Below are positions 1 through 7,597 of a DNA stretch of 41,853 nt, one piece after another (within the stretch, counting starts at the first letter, position 1; each line of letters starts with the position of its first letter). The stretch lies in contig NZ_SJEX01000044.1 in assembly GCF_005930495.1 (NCBI RefSeq), positions 1-41,853 of the forward strand, read 5' to 3'. The notes beneath the pieces are model-generated. The model ran no database searches and was not told where the DNA came from. It saw nothing but the letters and a program-made list of their open reading frames with translations. This DNA is from Modestobacter excelsi (GTDB taxonomy: Bacteria > Actinomycetota > Actinomycetes > Mycobacteriales > Geodermatophilaceae). Made by a program: the position numbers and the translations under genes.

Positions 1-1
1 C

Positions 2-265
2 ACCACGAGCGCCCCCCCGACCACCAGCGCACCGCCGACGACCAGCGCTGCACCCACCACCAGCGCCACGCCCACCACGAGCGCCACGCCCACCACGAGC
101 GCCACGCCCACCACGAGCGCCGCCCCGACCACCAGCGCACCGCCGACCACGAGCGCTGTCCCGACGACCAGCGCTGACCTGACGACGACCAGCGCACCAC
201 CCACCACGACCAGCGCACCGCCGACGACGACCAGCGCACCACCCACCACGACCAGCGCACCGTCG
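2..265 (+). repeat. In-frame tandem repeat, ten 18-bp units then four 21-bp units
   Basis: Bases 2-181 are ten 18-bp units encoding TTSAxx, and units four to six are nearly identical. Bases 182-265 are four 21-bp units encoding TTTSAPx, in which alternate units match, giving a 42-bp higher-order repeat. The unit grows by exactly one Thr codon. Both unit lengths are multiples of three, so copy-number change would keep the frame. Confidence 0.85.
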
Positions 266-322
266 ACGCCGACCAGCACCACGCCGACCAGCGCGTCCCC
301 GACCAGCGCGTCCCCGAGCTGA
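2..322 (+). CDS. Thr/Ser/Pro-rich repeat tail of a truncated protein (5' end outside window)
   Basis: The frame is open from the window edge and ends at TGA 320-322, giving 106 residues without an N-terminus. All of it is low complexity. Ten hexapeptides of the form TTSA plus two variable residues come first, then four heptapeptides of the form TTTSAP plus P or S, then an irregular Thr/Ser/Pro stretch. There are no charged residues apart from one Asp. Such mucin-like segments are known as O-mannosylated stalks or linkers in secreted actinobacterial proteins. Here the repeats run to the C-terminus, with no LPXTG motif or membrane anchor after them. The function of the missing N-terminal part cannot be read. 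The frame choice rests on the repeat periodicity and the clean stop. Confidence 0.72.
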   Translation, partial: TTSAPPTTSAPPTTSAAPTTSATPTTSATPTTSATPTTSAAPTTSAPPTTSAVPTTSADLTTTSAPPTTTSAPPTTTSAPPTTTSAPSTPTSTTPTSASPTSASPS

Positions 323-341
323 GGACGTGGCCGGGGTACCC

Positions 342-935
342 CTAGGAGGCGGCCCGGCCCCGCTGGCGGTCTGCCTGCTCCGCGTGCTGCGGGTCCCGGC
401 CCATCAGCTCGGTGTAGGCGGCGGTGTGCAGCCGCAGCGCGAGGGCGGCCTCCTCGGCGTCCCGGGCCAGCGCGTCGTCGGCCGCGGGAGCGTCGGCCGC
501 CGTGTCGACGACCTCGGTCAGGTCGGCCAGCACGGCCAGGTGCCGGTCGGCCCGGTCGAGGAGCTCGTGGGCGGCCGCCGTGGAACCGACGAGCCGGCCG
601 AGGGCGGCGCGGAGCCGGCGCCCCTCCGCCTCCAGCCGCGGCAGCACGGCGGGCACGTCACCGAGGTGGGCGCCGGCCCGCTGCGCGACGGCGACCCGTT
701 CCCGAAGCAGCCGGTGGGCCCGGGACACCCGCAGCGCCCGGAGCGCGGCAGCCCGGTTGGGCGTGGTCCGGGGGCGGCACGCGCTGACGGCGAGCACGCC
801 GTCGGCGACGAGGTCGGTGGCGGCGACGACCAGCCGGCTGCGCAGGAGGCGGCGCAGCAGGAACACGGCGGTACCGACCAGCAGCCCGGCGAGGACGAGG
901 CCGACGAGCGCGACGACGATCAGGAACTCGAGCAT
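342..935 (-). CDS. Single-pass membrane protein with a helical cytoplasmic domain, unknown function
   Basis: The protein has 197 residues from the ATG at 935. The frame is open further upstream, but this ATG starts directly before a hydrophobic helix (residues 3-28, starting MLEFLIVVAL), as expected for an N-terminal anchor. Two or three arginines follow the helix, placing the rest in the cytoplasm by the positive-inside rule. Residues 60-190 are rich in Ala, Leu, Arg and Glu and look like long amphipathic helices, possibly coiled coil. I recognise no catalytic motif and no family. It is convergent with the repeat protein, with 19 bases between stops, and divergent from the sigma-factor operon. 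The 230 bases between its start and the sigma gene must hold promoters for both, but I could not assign them. Confidence 0.7.
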   Translation of the reverse strand: MLEFLIVVALVGLVLAGLLVGTAVFLLRRLLRSRLVVAATDLVADGVLAVSACRPRTTPNRAAALRALRVSRAHRLLRERVAVAQRAGAHLGDVPAVLPRLEAEGRRLRAALGRLVGSTAAAHELLDRADRHLAVLADLTEVVDTAADAPAADDALARDAEEAALALRLHTAAYTELMGRDPQHAEQADRQRGRAAS

Positions 936-1165
936 CCGGCGCTCCACGGGAGTCGGGGGGGTGGGCCCCCCGACTGTGCGCCCTCCCGGCGAGCAGTTCA
1001 AGGTCGTCCTGGGTGCACCGTGGTCGCCGGGTGTCACATCGGGCGGACCGGCGGTGCTCTCCTGACATGGACCTGGTTCAGCACGGGCGGCCGGCGGCCA
1101 CGGTGGACCTGCCGCTGGCCGGTGCGGTCACCGGGCGTGCGTCGTCGCGCGCGGGGAGGAAGGGC

Positions 1166-1690
1166 GTGGCGGTGTCGGGTCGGGCGCGGGACGCCGTGCG
1201 GGCCGACCTCGCCGAGGTCTTCCGCCGCGACTACCAGCGGGTCGTCGGCGTGGCCGCCCGGGTGCTCGGCTCCCGGGACGAGGCCGAGGACGTCGCCCAG
1301 GAGGTCTTCCTGGCCTTCGGGCGGTCCGCCGTCCCGGCCGGTGAGGCGCCCGGCTGGCTGTCGGTCGCCGCTGCCCACACCGCGCTGAACCTCATCCGCT
1401 CGGGGCGCCGCCGGGCGTCCCGGGAGGAGACCGTCGCCGCCACCGCCGAGGTGGTCGCACCCGACGTCGCGGAGACCGTGCTGACCCGTGAGGACCGCAG
1501 CCGGGTGCGCGCCGCGCTCGCCGGGCTGCCCCGCAAGCAGGCCGTGGCCCTGGTGCTGCGGCACAGCGGCCTGAGCTACGCCGAGGTGGCCACGGCACTC
1601 GACATGTCCCCCGGCAGCGTGGGCACGACCGTCCGTCGTGCCGAGGCCGCCCTGCGCAAGGAGCTGATCCGTCATGCGTCATCCGACTGA
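1166..1690 (+). CDS. ECF-family RNA polymerase sigma factor
   Basis: The protein has 174 residues, normal for an ECF sigma factor. Region 2 spans about residues 12-85, including the helix with DEAEDVAQEVFLAF that contacts core polymerase and the -10 element. Region 4 spans about 115-165, with a helix-turn-helix around LSYAEVATALDMSPGSVGTT. The start is GTG 1166 because GGAGGA lies five bases upstream; the frame also holds an ATG at 1067 without a ribosome site. The gene overlaps the following anti-sigma gene by 17 bases, the usual arrangement for a sigma factor held inactive by its partner. There is no C-terminal SnoaL-like extension. The regulon and inducing signal are unknown. The downstream ABC transporter genes are probably co-transcribed and so may belong to the response. 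Confidence 0.9.
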   Translation: MAVSGRARDAVRADLAEVFRRDYQRVVGVAARVLGSRDEAEDVAQEVFLAFGRSAVPAGEAPGWLSVAAAHTALNLIRSGRRRASREETVAATAEVVAPDVAETVLTREDRSRVRAALAGLPRKQAVALVLRHSGLSYAEVATALDMSPGSVGTTVRRAEAALRKELIRHASSD

Positions 1691-2768
1691 GGGCGTGCTG
1701 CGCCGGCTGCTCGACGAGCCGGCCGGTGTCTCCGAGCCCGACCGCGCCCACGTCGCCGGCTGCCCGGTCTGCCTGGCGGGCCTGGCCACCGCCCGCCGGG
1801 ACGCTGCCGCCGTCGGCACCGCGCTGCAGCCGGCCGGCGAGGGGACCGTGGACGTTCCCGCCGCCTGGCACCGGCTGGCCGGCGCCCTCCCGGCGGGCGG
1901 CGCCGAGCCGGCGCCCGCCCCGGTCCGCGCCCGCGCCCGGCGGGCCCGGGCGGTGCTGCGCCGCCCGGTCGTCGCCGCGGTCGCCTTCGCCGCCGTCCTG
2001 GCCGGTGCCGGCACCGCCGCCGCCAACGACTGGCTGCCGGTGTTCCGCACCGAGCAGCTGCAGCCGGTGAGCCTGGATCCCGCGGACCTGGTCGCCCTCC
2101 CGGACCTGAGCGCCTACGGCGACATCGAGGTCACCGGCGGCGACGGCCCGCAGCAGGTCCCCGACGCAGCCGCCGCGGCGGCGCAGAGCGGGCTCGACGT
2201 CCCGGCGGTGGCCACGCTGCCCCGCGGGGTCACCGGCGAGCCCGAGTACCAGGTGGTCGGCGAGCTGGGTGCGACCTTCACCTTCTCGGCCGACCGGGCC
2301 GCCCGGGCCGCCGCCGAGAGCGGTGAGCCGGCGCCCCCGCCGCCGGCCGGGCTGGACGGCAGCCAGGTCCGCCTGGTGGCCGGCCCCGGCGTCGCCGCGA
2401 TCTGGAGGCAGTCCGCCGGCGTCCCGGCCCTGGTCGTCGGCCGGGCCGTGGCGCCCACCGCCTACAGCTCCTCCGGCGTCCCGTTCGAGACGATGCGGGA
2501 CTACCTGCTGTCCCTGCCCGGGCTGCCCGACGACGTCGCGGCGCAGCTGCGGACCTTCGCCGCCGACGGCTCGACGCTGCCGCTGCCGGTGCCGTCGGAC
2601 CGGGTGACCACCTCACCCGCCGAGGTGGACAGCGTGCCGGCCACCGTGCTGGAGACCCGGGACCAGGCGCTCGCCGCCGTGCTGTGGGTCGAGGACGGCG
2701 TCGTCACCGTCGTCGCCGGGTCGCTGGGCCCGGACGAGGTGCTCGCCGTCGCCGAGGACCTCGACTGA
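1674..2768 (+). CDS. Transmembrane zinc-binding anti-sigma factor with large extracytoplasmic domain
   Basis: The protein has 364 residues. The N-terminal cytoplasmic part has the H-x3-C-x2-C motif (His26, Cys30, Cys33) of the zinc anti-sigma (ZAS) fold that binds ECF sigma factors. An Arg-rich stretch and one hydrophobic helix at about 96-118 follow. The remaining 240 or so residues would be outside the membrane and are rich in Ala, Pro and Asp, with no enzyme motif I recognise. The start ATG lies inside the 3' end of the sigma gene. The outer domain is long for an anti-sigma factor and presumably senses the signal or a cleaving protease. The partner assignment follows from gene order and the ZAS motif. 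Confidence 0.85.
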   Translation: MRHPTEGVLRRLLDEPAGVSEPDRAHVAGCPVCLAGLATARRDAAAVGTALQPAGEGTVDVPAAWHRLAGALPAGGAEPAPAPVRARARRARAVLRRPVVAAVAFAAVLAGAGTAAANDWLPVFRTEQLQPVSLDPADLVALPDLSAYGDIEVTGGDGPQQVPDAAAAAAQSGLDVPAVATLPRGVTGEPEYQVVGELGATFTFSADRAARAAAESGEPAPPPPAGLDGSQVRLVAGPGVAAIWRQSAGVPALVVGRAVAPTAYSSSGVPFETMRDYLLSLPGLPDDVAAQLRTFAADGSTLPLPVPSDRVTTSPAEVDSVPATVLETRDQALAAVLWVEDGVVTVVAGSLGPDEVLAVAEDLD

Positions 2769-2770
2769 CC

Positions 2771-3784
2771 GTGGCTCCCGACTCCACGGCCCTCGGGGAC
2801 GGCGCCGTCCGCGCCGCGGCGGACCTGGTGGCCGGGCTGCCGCCGACGGCGGCGGTCTGGTGCACCGGGCTGCGCAAGCGGTACGGGCGGCACCAGGCCG
2901 TCGACGGGGTGTCCTTCCAGGTCGCCCGCGGCGAGGTGCTCGGGCTGCTCGGCCCGAACGGCGCCGGCAAGACCACGGTGATCAAGATGCTGCTGGGCCT
3001 GGTCCGCCCCGACGCCGGTGAGGTGATGCTCCTCGGGCGCCCGGCCTCCGACCCCCGGGCGCGGGTCCGGGTCGGCTACCTGCCCGAGCTCTTCCGCTAC
3101 CAGCCGTGGCTGACCGCCACCGAGGTGCTGGCGCTGCACGTCCGGCTGGCCGGCGTCCGGGTGCCGGCGGCCGAGCAGCGGGAGTGCCTGGCGCTGGTGG
3201 GCCTCGCCGACCACGCCGCCGACCACGCCGCCGGCCGCGCCGCGGACCGGGTGGGCGGCTTCTCCAAGGGCATGCAGCAGCGGCTGGGGCTCGCCGTCGC
3301 GCTCGTCGCCCGGCCGGAGTTCGTCGTCCTGGACGAGCCGACCAGCGCGCTGGACCCGCTGGGCCGGGTCGACGTCCGGGACCTGGTCCTCGCACTCCGG
3401 GCCCGCGGGGTGGCGGTGCTGCTGAACTCCCACCTGATCGGGGAGGTCGAGCGGGTCTGCGACCGGGTGGTGATCCTGGACCGCGGCCGGGTCGCGGCCG
3501 CCGGCACCCTGACCGAGCTGCTCGGGCAGCGCGAGGTGCGGCTGGAGCTGACCGCGGTGCCGCCGGCCGCGCAGGCACGCCTGGCCGCCGCCGGGGTCGT
3601 CGACATCGCCGGCGACTGGGTCACCGTCGCGCTCCCCGCCGACGACGACGGGACGGCGGTGCCCGACCTGGTCGCCGACCTGGTCGCGCTCGGCGTCCGG
3701 GTGCACGCGGTCGAGCCCGGGCGGATCAGCCTGGAGGAGCGGCTGCTCGGCATCCTGCGCACCGGCGCGGAGGAGCCCCGGTGA
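2771..3784 (+). CDS. ABC transporter ATP-binding protein (ABC-2 type)
   Basis: The protein has 337 residues from GTG 2771, two bases after the anti-sigma stop. A 30-residue Ala-rich leader precedes the nucleotide-binding domain. Walker A is GPNGAGKTT at 61-69, the signature motif appears as FSKGMQQRLG in place of LSGGQ, Walker B is VVLDEPTSALD, and the switch His lies in LLNSHLIGEVE. An SKGM-type signature is usual for ABC-2 exporters of the NatA/NosF/CcmA class. The last 80 or so residues form a separate C-terminal domain. The gene ends in a GTGA overlap with the permease gene, so the two products surely form one transporter. The substrate is not evident. Linkage to an ECF sigma factor suggests a stress-related export role, which is inference. 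Confidence 0.92.
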   Translation: MAPDSTALGDGAVRAAADLVAGLPPTAAVWCTGLRKRYGRHQAVDGVSFQVARGEVLGLLGPNGAGKTTVIKMLLGLVRPDAGEVMLLGRPASDPRARVRVGYLPELFRYQPWLTATEVLALHVRLAGVRVPAAEQRECLALVGLADHAADHAAGRAADRVGGFSKGMQQRLGLAVALVARPEFVVLDEPTSALDPLGRVDVRDLVLALRARGVAVLLNSHLIGEVERVCDRVVILDRGRVAAAGTLTELLGQREVRLELTAVPPAAQARLAAAGVVDIAGDWVTVALPADDDGTAVPDLVADLVALGVRVHAVEPGRISLEERLLGILRTGAEEPR

Positions 3785-4635
3785 CCGCCCGCGTGGTGCT
3801 GACCATCGCCGGGCTCACGCTGCGGGAGGCCGCCCGCCGCCGGGTGCTGCGGGCGCTCGCGGTGCTCACCCTCGCGCTCCTCGGGCTCAGCGCCTGGGGC
3901 TTCTCCCGGCTGACGGCGACCAGCGACTTCGGCACGCTGACCAGCGGTGAGGCGCGGCTGGTGGCGTCCCAGCTGCTCAACCTGGTGATGTTCGGCCTCA
4001 GCCTGATCGCCGCGCTGGGCACCGCGTTCCTGGCCGGCCCGACGCTGTCGGGTGAGGTCGAGTCCGGCATCGCGCTGTCGGTGCTCGCCCGGCCGGTCCG
4101 CCGGTCGACGGTGCTGCTGGGCAAGTGGCTGGGGCTGGTCGCGTTCGGCGCCGGGTTCATCGTGGTCGCCGGGCTGTCGCTGTGCCTGGTCGTCCGGCTG
4201 ACCGTCGACTACTGGCCGCCCCAGCCGGTGGGGGCCCTGGCGCTGCTCGCCGCCCAGACGGTCGTGCTGCTCACGCTGGGGCTGCTGCTGTCGACCGTCA
4301 TCTCGCCGATGGCCTCGGGCGTGGTCGCGGTGGGGCTGTTCGGGGCCACCTGGATCGCCGGCGTGGTGGGGGGCATCGGCGAGGCGCTGGGCAACGACGG
4401 CGTGGCGCGGGTGGGCACGATCTCCCGGGTGCTGCTGCCCACCGACGGGCTGTGGCGCGGGGCCATGCACGCCTTCCAGGACCCGTCGGTGCTGACCCAG
4501 CTGGGTCCGGCCTTCGACGGCTTCCCGTTCCTGAGCGAGGCACCGCTGACGCTGGCCTACCTGGCGTGGGCGGCGCTGTGGGTGGCGATGGTCTGGGGCC
4601 TGGCCGCGGTGTCCTTCGTCCGCCGCGACCTCTGA
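3781..4635 (+). CDS. ABC-2 type transporter permease
   Basis: The protein has 284 residues from GTG 3781, overlapping the ATPase stop by four bases. It has about six hydrophobic segments: residues near 20-40, 60-85, 110-140, 150-175, 180-205 and 255-280. The cytoplasmic stretch after the second segment contains a Glu-Ser-Gly motif and then VLARPVRRSTVLLGKWL, typical of NosY-like ABC-2 permeases, where it contacts the ATPase. It would work as a dimer with two copies of the upstream ATPase. An inverted repeat at 4650-4672, 14 bases after the stop, may end the four-gene operon. Confidence 0.9.
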   Translation: MTARVVLTIAGLTLREAARRRVLRALAVLTLALLGLSAWGFSRLTATSDFGTLTSGEARLVASQLLNLVMFGLSLIAALGTAFLAGPTLSGEVESGIALSVLARPVRRSTVLLGKWLGLVAFGAGFIVVAGLSLCLVVRLTVDYWPPQPVGALALLAAQTVVLLTLGLLLSTVISPMASGVVAVGLFGATWIAGVVGGIGEALGNDGVARVGTISRVLLPTDGLWRGAMHAFQDPSVLTQLGPAFDGFPFLSEAPLTLAYLAWAALWVAMVWGLAAVSFVRRDL

Positions 4636-4649
4636 CACCGGGCCGCTCG

Positions 4650-4672
4650 GCGGGCGGTGCGTGGGCGCCCGC
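4650..4672 (+). terminator. GC hairpin after the sigma/ABC operon
   Basis: GCGGGCG (4650-4656) and CGCCCGC (4666-4672) form a perfect 7-bp stem with a 9-base loop just after the permease stop. No T-run follows, which is common for actinobacterial hairpin terminators. Its termination role is inferred from position. Confidence 0.4.
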
Positions 4673-4681
4673 AGGTCCGGG

Positions 4682-4687
4682 TAGCGC
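4682..4687 (+). promoter_or_regulatory. Candidate -10 hexamer (TAGCGC), leaderless start
   Basis: TAGCGC lies exactly six bases before ATG 4694, matching the spacing seen at other genes here. The last base departs from TANNNT. Confidence 0.4.
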
Positions 4688-4693
4688 ACGGCC

Positions 4694-5278
4694 ATGAGCG
4701 GGAAGACGGCGGCGGACTACGCGGACGACTACACCGACCCGGAGCTGCGTGCCCGGCTCAAGGACGAGATCGAGGCCGGGGACCGTGGCGGCCGGCCGGG
4801 TCAGTGGAGCGCCCGGAAGAGCCAGCTGCTGACCCACGAGTACGAGGCGCAGGGCGGCGGCTACCGGCACGAGGGCGAGCGCACGGCGTCCCAGCAGCAC
4901 CTCGCCGGGTGGACGCGCCAGGACTGGCACACCGCCGACGGCAGCACCGGCGCCCGGGGCGAGGACGGCACCGAGCGCTACCTGCCCGACGCCGCGTGGC
5001 AGCTGCTCAGCGAGGAGGAGCAGCAGGCCACCGACCGCGTGAAGCGGCAAGGCGACACCCAGCACGTGCCCAACACCCCGGCGGCCCAGGAGGCGCGCGC
5101 GGCCGCCGAGCTGGTCGACGCCGCCGCCCCGGAGGCCCGCGAACGGGTGCGGTCGATGCACGGCGAGACGCAGCTCGACCGCGCCGAGCAGGCCGAGCGG
5201 GAGCTCGGGAAGGGGCGGAAGACCGTGCTGGAGCAGATCGAGCGGCAGCGGGCCGCCGACGAGCAGGCCGGCGGCTGA
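4694..5278 (+). CDS. Small hydrophilic protein, DUF5872-like
   Basis: The protein has 194 residues and is highly charged, with no membrane segment or signal peptide. The N-terminal half reads as a compact conserved block: YTDPELRARLKDEI, then GDRGGRPGQWSARKSQLL, then HEYEAQGGGY, then a tract with Trp-Thr-x-x-x-Trp spacing and RYLPDAAW. I associate this pattern with the DUF5872 family, from memory and without a search. The C-terminal half (about 130-194) is Glu/Ala/Arg-rich and probably one long helix. The biochemical function is unknown. A TAGCGC hexamer six bases upstream suggests a leaderless transcript. It is convergent with the RidA-family gene, with stops one base apart. Confidence 0.75.
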   Translation: MSGKTAADYADDYTDPELRARLKDEIEAGDRGGRPGQWSARKSQLLTHEYEAQGGGYRHEGERTASQQHLAGWTRQDWHTADGSTGARGEDGTERYLPDAAWQLLSEEEQQATDRVKRQGDTQHVPNTPAAQEARAAAELVDAAAPEARERVRSMHGETQLDRAEQAERELGKGRKTVLEQIERQRAADEQAGG

Positions 5279-5279
5279 C

Positions 5280-5744
5280 TCACCCGGCGACGTGCACGAC
5301 CGCCTCGACCTCGACCGCGATGTCGAAGGGCAGCTCGGCCATGCCGACCGCCGAGCGGGCACCGCGGCCCTGCTCGCCGAGGACCTCGATCAACAGGTCG
5401 GAGCAGCCGTCGATGACGGCCGGGGTGCGGGTGAAGCCCGGCCGGCAGTTGACCATCCCGAACAGCTTCACCACCCCGCGGACCCGGTCGAGGTCGCCCA
5501 GCTCGGCCCGCATCGCCGCGAGCAGCTGCAACCCGGTCAGCCGGGCAGCGGCCCGGGCCGTCGCCAGGTCCAGGCCGCCGTCGCCCACCTTCCCGGTCAC
5601 CAGGCCGCCGTCCGGCTGGACCGGGCCCATCCCGGAGAGGAAGAACAGGTCCCCGGCGAGCCGGCCGGGGACGTAGTTGCCCGCCGGGCCCCGGGGGGCC
5701 GGCAGCTCGATGCCGAGTTCTCGCAGTCGCGTGTCGACGTCCAT
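5280..5744 (-). CDS. RidA/YjgF/YER057c/UK114-family protein
   Basis: The protein has 154 residues from ATG 5744. The sequence from residue 22 (NYVPGRLAGDLFFLSGMGP) through QPDGGLVTGKVG, the central AARLTGLQLLAAMRAELGDLDRV helix and the C-terminal RSAVGMAELPFDIAVEVEAVV matches the RidA fold, a trimer with ligand sites between subunits. Archetypal RidA deaminates reactive enamine/imine intermediates using a conserved Arg near CRPGFTRTPAV-type segments. Here an Arg occurs in RSAVGMAELP at the expected place. This longer type with the GNYVPGR opening belongs to a RidA subgroup whose substrates vary, so deaminase activity is not certain. It is divergent from the enoyl-CoA hydratase-like gene, 59 bases away. 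Confidence 0.88.
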   Translation of the reverse strand: MDVDTRLRELGIELPAPRGPAGNYVPGRLAGDLFFLSGMGPVQPDGGLVTGKVGDGGLDLATARAAARLTGLQLLAAMRAELGDLDRVRGVVKLFGMVNCRPGFTRTPAVIDGCSDLLIEVLGEQGRGARSAVGMAELPFDIAVEVEAVVHVAG

Positions 5745-5791
5745 GGGCCGATGGTGGCGCGGTGGCCATGGCCGCGACAGGCCCCGAGGGA

Positions 5792-5797
5792 CAGGAT
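5792..5797 (+). promoter_or_regulatory. Candidate -10 hexamer (CAGGAT), leaderless start
   Basis: CAGGAT ends six bases before ATG 5804. The conserved A2 and T6 of the hexamer are present. It supports ATG 5804 over the upstream in-frame ATG at 5762. Confidence 0.4.
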
Positions 5798-5803
5798 GCC
5801 CAG

Positions 5804-6625
5804 ATGACCAGTGACCAGGCCCCCGTCCGGCTCGAGCGCGACGGGGACGTCGCCGTGGTGGTGCTGGACCACCCGCCGCTCAACCTCTTCGACCAGGCGG
5901 TGTTCGCCGGGCTCGAGGACGTCGTGGAGCAGCTCCGCGAGCTGACCGGCCCGGGTGCGCCGGACCGGGCCCGCGCGGTGCTCGTCGAGGCCCGCGGGAA
6001 GGTCGTCTCCGGCGGGGTCGACGTCGCCCTGTTCTCCGCGATCGCCGAGGGCGAGGACGCCGCCCAGCACGGCGCGGTGCTCTGGCGGCGGCTGCTGCGG
6101 ATCACCCAGGCGGTCGAGGACCTGCCGGTGCCGACGGTGTTCGCCGCCCACGGCCTCACCCTGACGGCGGCGTTCGAGCTGGCGCTGGCCTGCGACCTGC
6201 TGCTCGCCTCCGAGAGGGCGTCCTTCGGCCTGGTGGAGCGGGTCGTCGGCCTGTCCCCGTCGATGGGCGGACCGCAGCGGCTGGCCGAGCGCGCCGGACC
6301 GGCCCGCGCGAAGGAGCTGGTCTACACCGGCAAGCGGTACCCGGCCGCCACGCTGGAGCGGTGGGACGTGGTCACCGAGGTGCTGCCCGAGGACGGCTTC
6401 TCCGACGCCGTGCACGACTACGTCCGCGACCTGGCCGCCGGCCCGACGCTGGCCCACGCGGTGACCAAGCGGCTGGTCACCACCGCCGTCCGGGACGGCG
6501 TGCGGGCCGCCGACGACCTCACCCCGGCGCTGTCCGGCGCGCTGTTCGGCAGCGCCGACCTGCGCGCGGCGGTCGCCGGCTTCCTCCGGGAGGGTCCGGG
6601 GAAGGCGACCTTCGACGGTCGCTGA
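5804..6625 (+). CDS. Enoyl-CoA hydratase/isomerase-family protein
   Basis: The protein has 273 residues with the crotonase fold. The opening (VRLERDGDVAVVVLDHPPLNLFD) is the typical first beta strands. The first oxyanion-hole segment is GKVVSGGVDVALF near 65-77. The second is HGLTLTAAFELALACDLLLAS near 116-136, with the family Glu in FELALACD, followed by ASFGLVERVVGLSPSMGG. In hydratases the usual second-loop glycines are GGG; here the loop reads GLTLTAAFE, so substrate range may differ. It would act on an acyl-CoA in the cytosol, by hydration, isomerisation or hydrolysis. No other fatty-acid oxidation gene lies beside it, so the pathway cannot be named. The start at 5804 follows the hexamer spacing and the family N-terminus. 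Confidence 0.85.
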   Translation: MTSDQAPVRLERDGDVAVVVLDHPPLNLFDQAVFAGLEDVVEQLRELTGPGAPDRARAVLVEARGKVVSGGVDVALFSAIAEGEDAAQHGAVLWRRLLRITQAVEDLPVPTVFAAHGLTLTAAFELALACDLLLASERASFGLVERVVGLSPSMGGPQRLAERAGPARAKELVYTGKRYPAATLERWDVVTEVLPEDGFSDAVHDYVRDLAAGPTLAHAVTKRLVTTAVRDGVRAADDLTPALSGALFGSADLRAAVAGFLREGPGKATFDGR

Positions 6626-6640
6626 GCGGACCCGCGGCGG

Positions 6641-7018
6641 TCAGCGACGGTGCCAGCGCAGCGTGCCGGCCGCCGTCGTGCCCAGCACGGCCAGGGACAG
6701 GCCGGCGCTGCGCGGCGCGACGTCCCCGCCGCGGCGCGCCACCAGCACCGCGGCGGCGTCGAGCAGGGTGAGCAGCAGCGTCACCTCGGTGGTGCGGCGC
6801 GCCTGCGGCGGCGGGGTGACCAGCAGCGCGGCACCCATCGCGATGTTCCGGGCGGCGATCAGCCGGACCAGCAGCGGCAGCGCCCGGTCGGTCTGCGCCG
6901 CGGTGCCGTCCACCCCCAGCACGCTGGTGATCGCCCGGGGCGCGAACAGCGCGCCGGTGCCCAACCAGATCGACAGTGTCCCGATGCTCTTGCGGGTGAC
7001 GTCCCATTCGCCGGCCAT
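6641..7018 (-). CDS. Small integral membrane protein, DUF4267-like
   Basis: The protein has 125 residues with about four hydrophobic segments (near 14-32, 47-65, 75-93 and 102-118). The sequence RKSIGTLSIWLGTGALFAPRAITSVLGV followed by LLVRLIAARNIAMGAALL resembles the DUF4267 family of small membrane proteins, in which an Arg-Asn pair sits in the second helix. That assignment is by eye. The biochemical role is unknown. It lies six bases after the stop of another minus-strand membrane-protein gene and probably shares its transcript. Confidence 0.7.
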   Translation of the reverse strand: MAGEWDVTRKSIGTLSIWLGTGALFAPRAITSVLGVDGTAAQTDRALPLLVRLIAARNIAMGAALLVTPPPQARRTTEVTLLLTLLDAAAVLVARRGGDVAPRSAGLSLAVLGTTAAGTLRWHRR

Positions 7019-7024
7019 GGCCGG

Positions 7025-7597
7025 TCACTGCCCGGCCGGGGACGCGGTCAACCGGCGCCCGGTGGCGATGAGGACCAGGACGAGGGCCAGGAACGGCAGC
7101 GTGACCGCGCTGGCCACCAGGTCGCTGACGGTGGCGACGGTGAACGCTCCCACGCCCGGGGCGTCCAGCGGGCCGAGCACCCGGTGCAGTCCCAGCGCGG
7201 CGACCGAGGCGGGGACGGTCAGCAGCGCGGAGACCGCCCCGCCGCAGACCACACCGGCGAGCACCGTCCCCGGTGCGGTGCGGACGGCGCGCCAGGCCAG
7301 GCCGGTCCCCCGCCGCAGCGCACCCGCCGGAGCCGGTCGACCGGTCCCGGGGAGCTCGGCCAGGGCGCCGGTGACCCACAGCTGGGCGACCAGCGCCGTC
7401 GCGAACCCGACCACGTCGACGGCGACGGCGGCCGCGACCCGGGGGTCGTCCCACACCAGCACCTGACGCAGGACGTCGGGCACCGTGTTGACCAGCGTGG
7501 CCGCGAGGGAGGTCAGGTAGGCCGCCCGCCAGTGCCTGACCAGCAGCTGCACGGCCGCGCGCAGCACGCCTGGGACGGAGCGTCCGGCGTCGCTCAC
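7025..7597 (-). CDS. Multi-pass membrane protein, unknown function
   Basis: The protein has 190 residues from GTG 7597, which overlaps the methyltransferase stop as GTGA. Four or five hydrophobic segments are visible, at about 20-36, 52-72, 98-122 and 140-178. Between them is an Arg-rich loop. The frame continues upstream in the methyltransferase region, but codon use and the overlap make GTG 7597 the natural start. I recognise no family. The tight spacing suggests one three-gene transcript: methyltransferase, this protein, and the DUF4267-like protein. Confidence 0.68.
   Translation of the reverse strand: MSDAGRSVPGVLRAAVQLLVRHWRAAYLTSLAATLVNTVPDVLRQVLVWDDPRVAAAVAVDVVGFATALVAQLWVTGALAELPGTGRPAPAGALRRGTGLAWRAVRTAPGTVLAGVVCGGAVSALLTVPASVAALGLHRVLGPLDAPGVGAFTVATVSDLVASAVTLPFLALVLVLIATGRRLTASPAGQ

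Noticed and set aside
2..265. Regular repeats as a possible CRISPR array
   Set aside because: Units are contiguous, of coding length (18 and 21 bp) and have no unique spacers. They are protein repeats.
1067..1165. ATG 1067 as start of the sigma factor
   Set aside because: No ribosome site, and it adds a low-complexity lead absent from the family. GTG 1166 has GGAGGA at the right distance.
5745..5756. CACCAT as -10 box of the RidA-family gene
   Set aside because: It keeps A2, T6 and six-base spacing on the minus strand, but the match is too weak to list alone.
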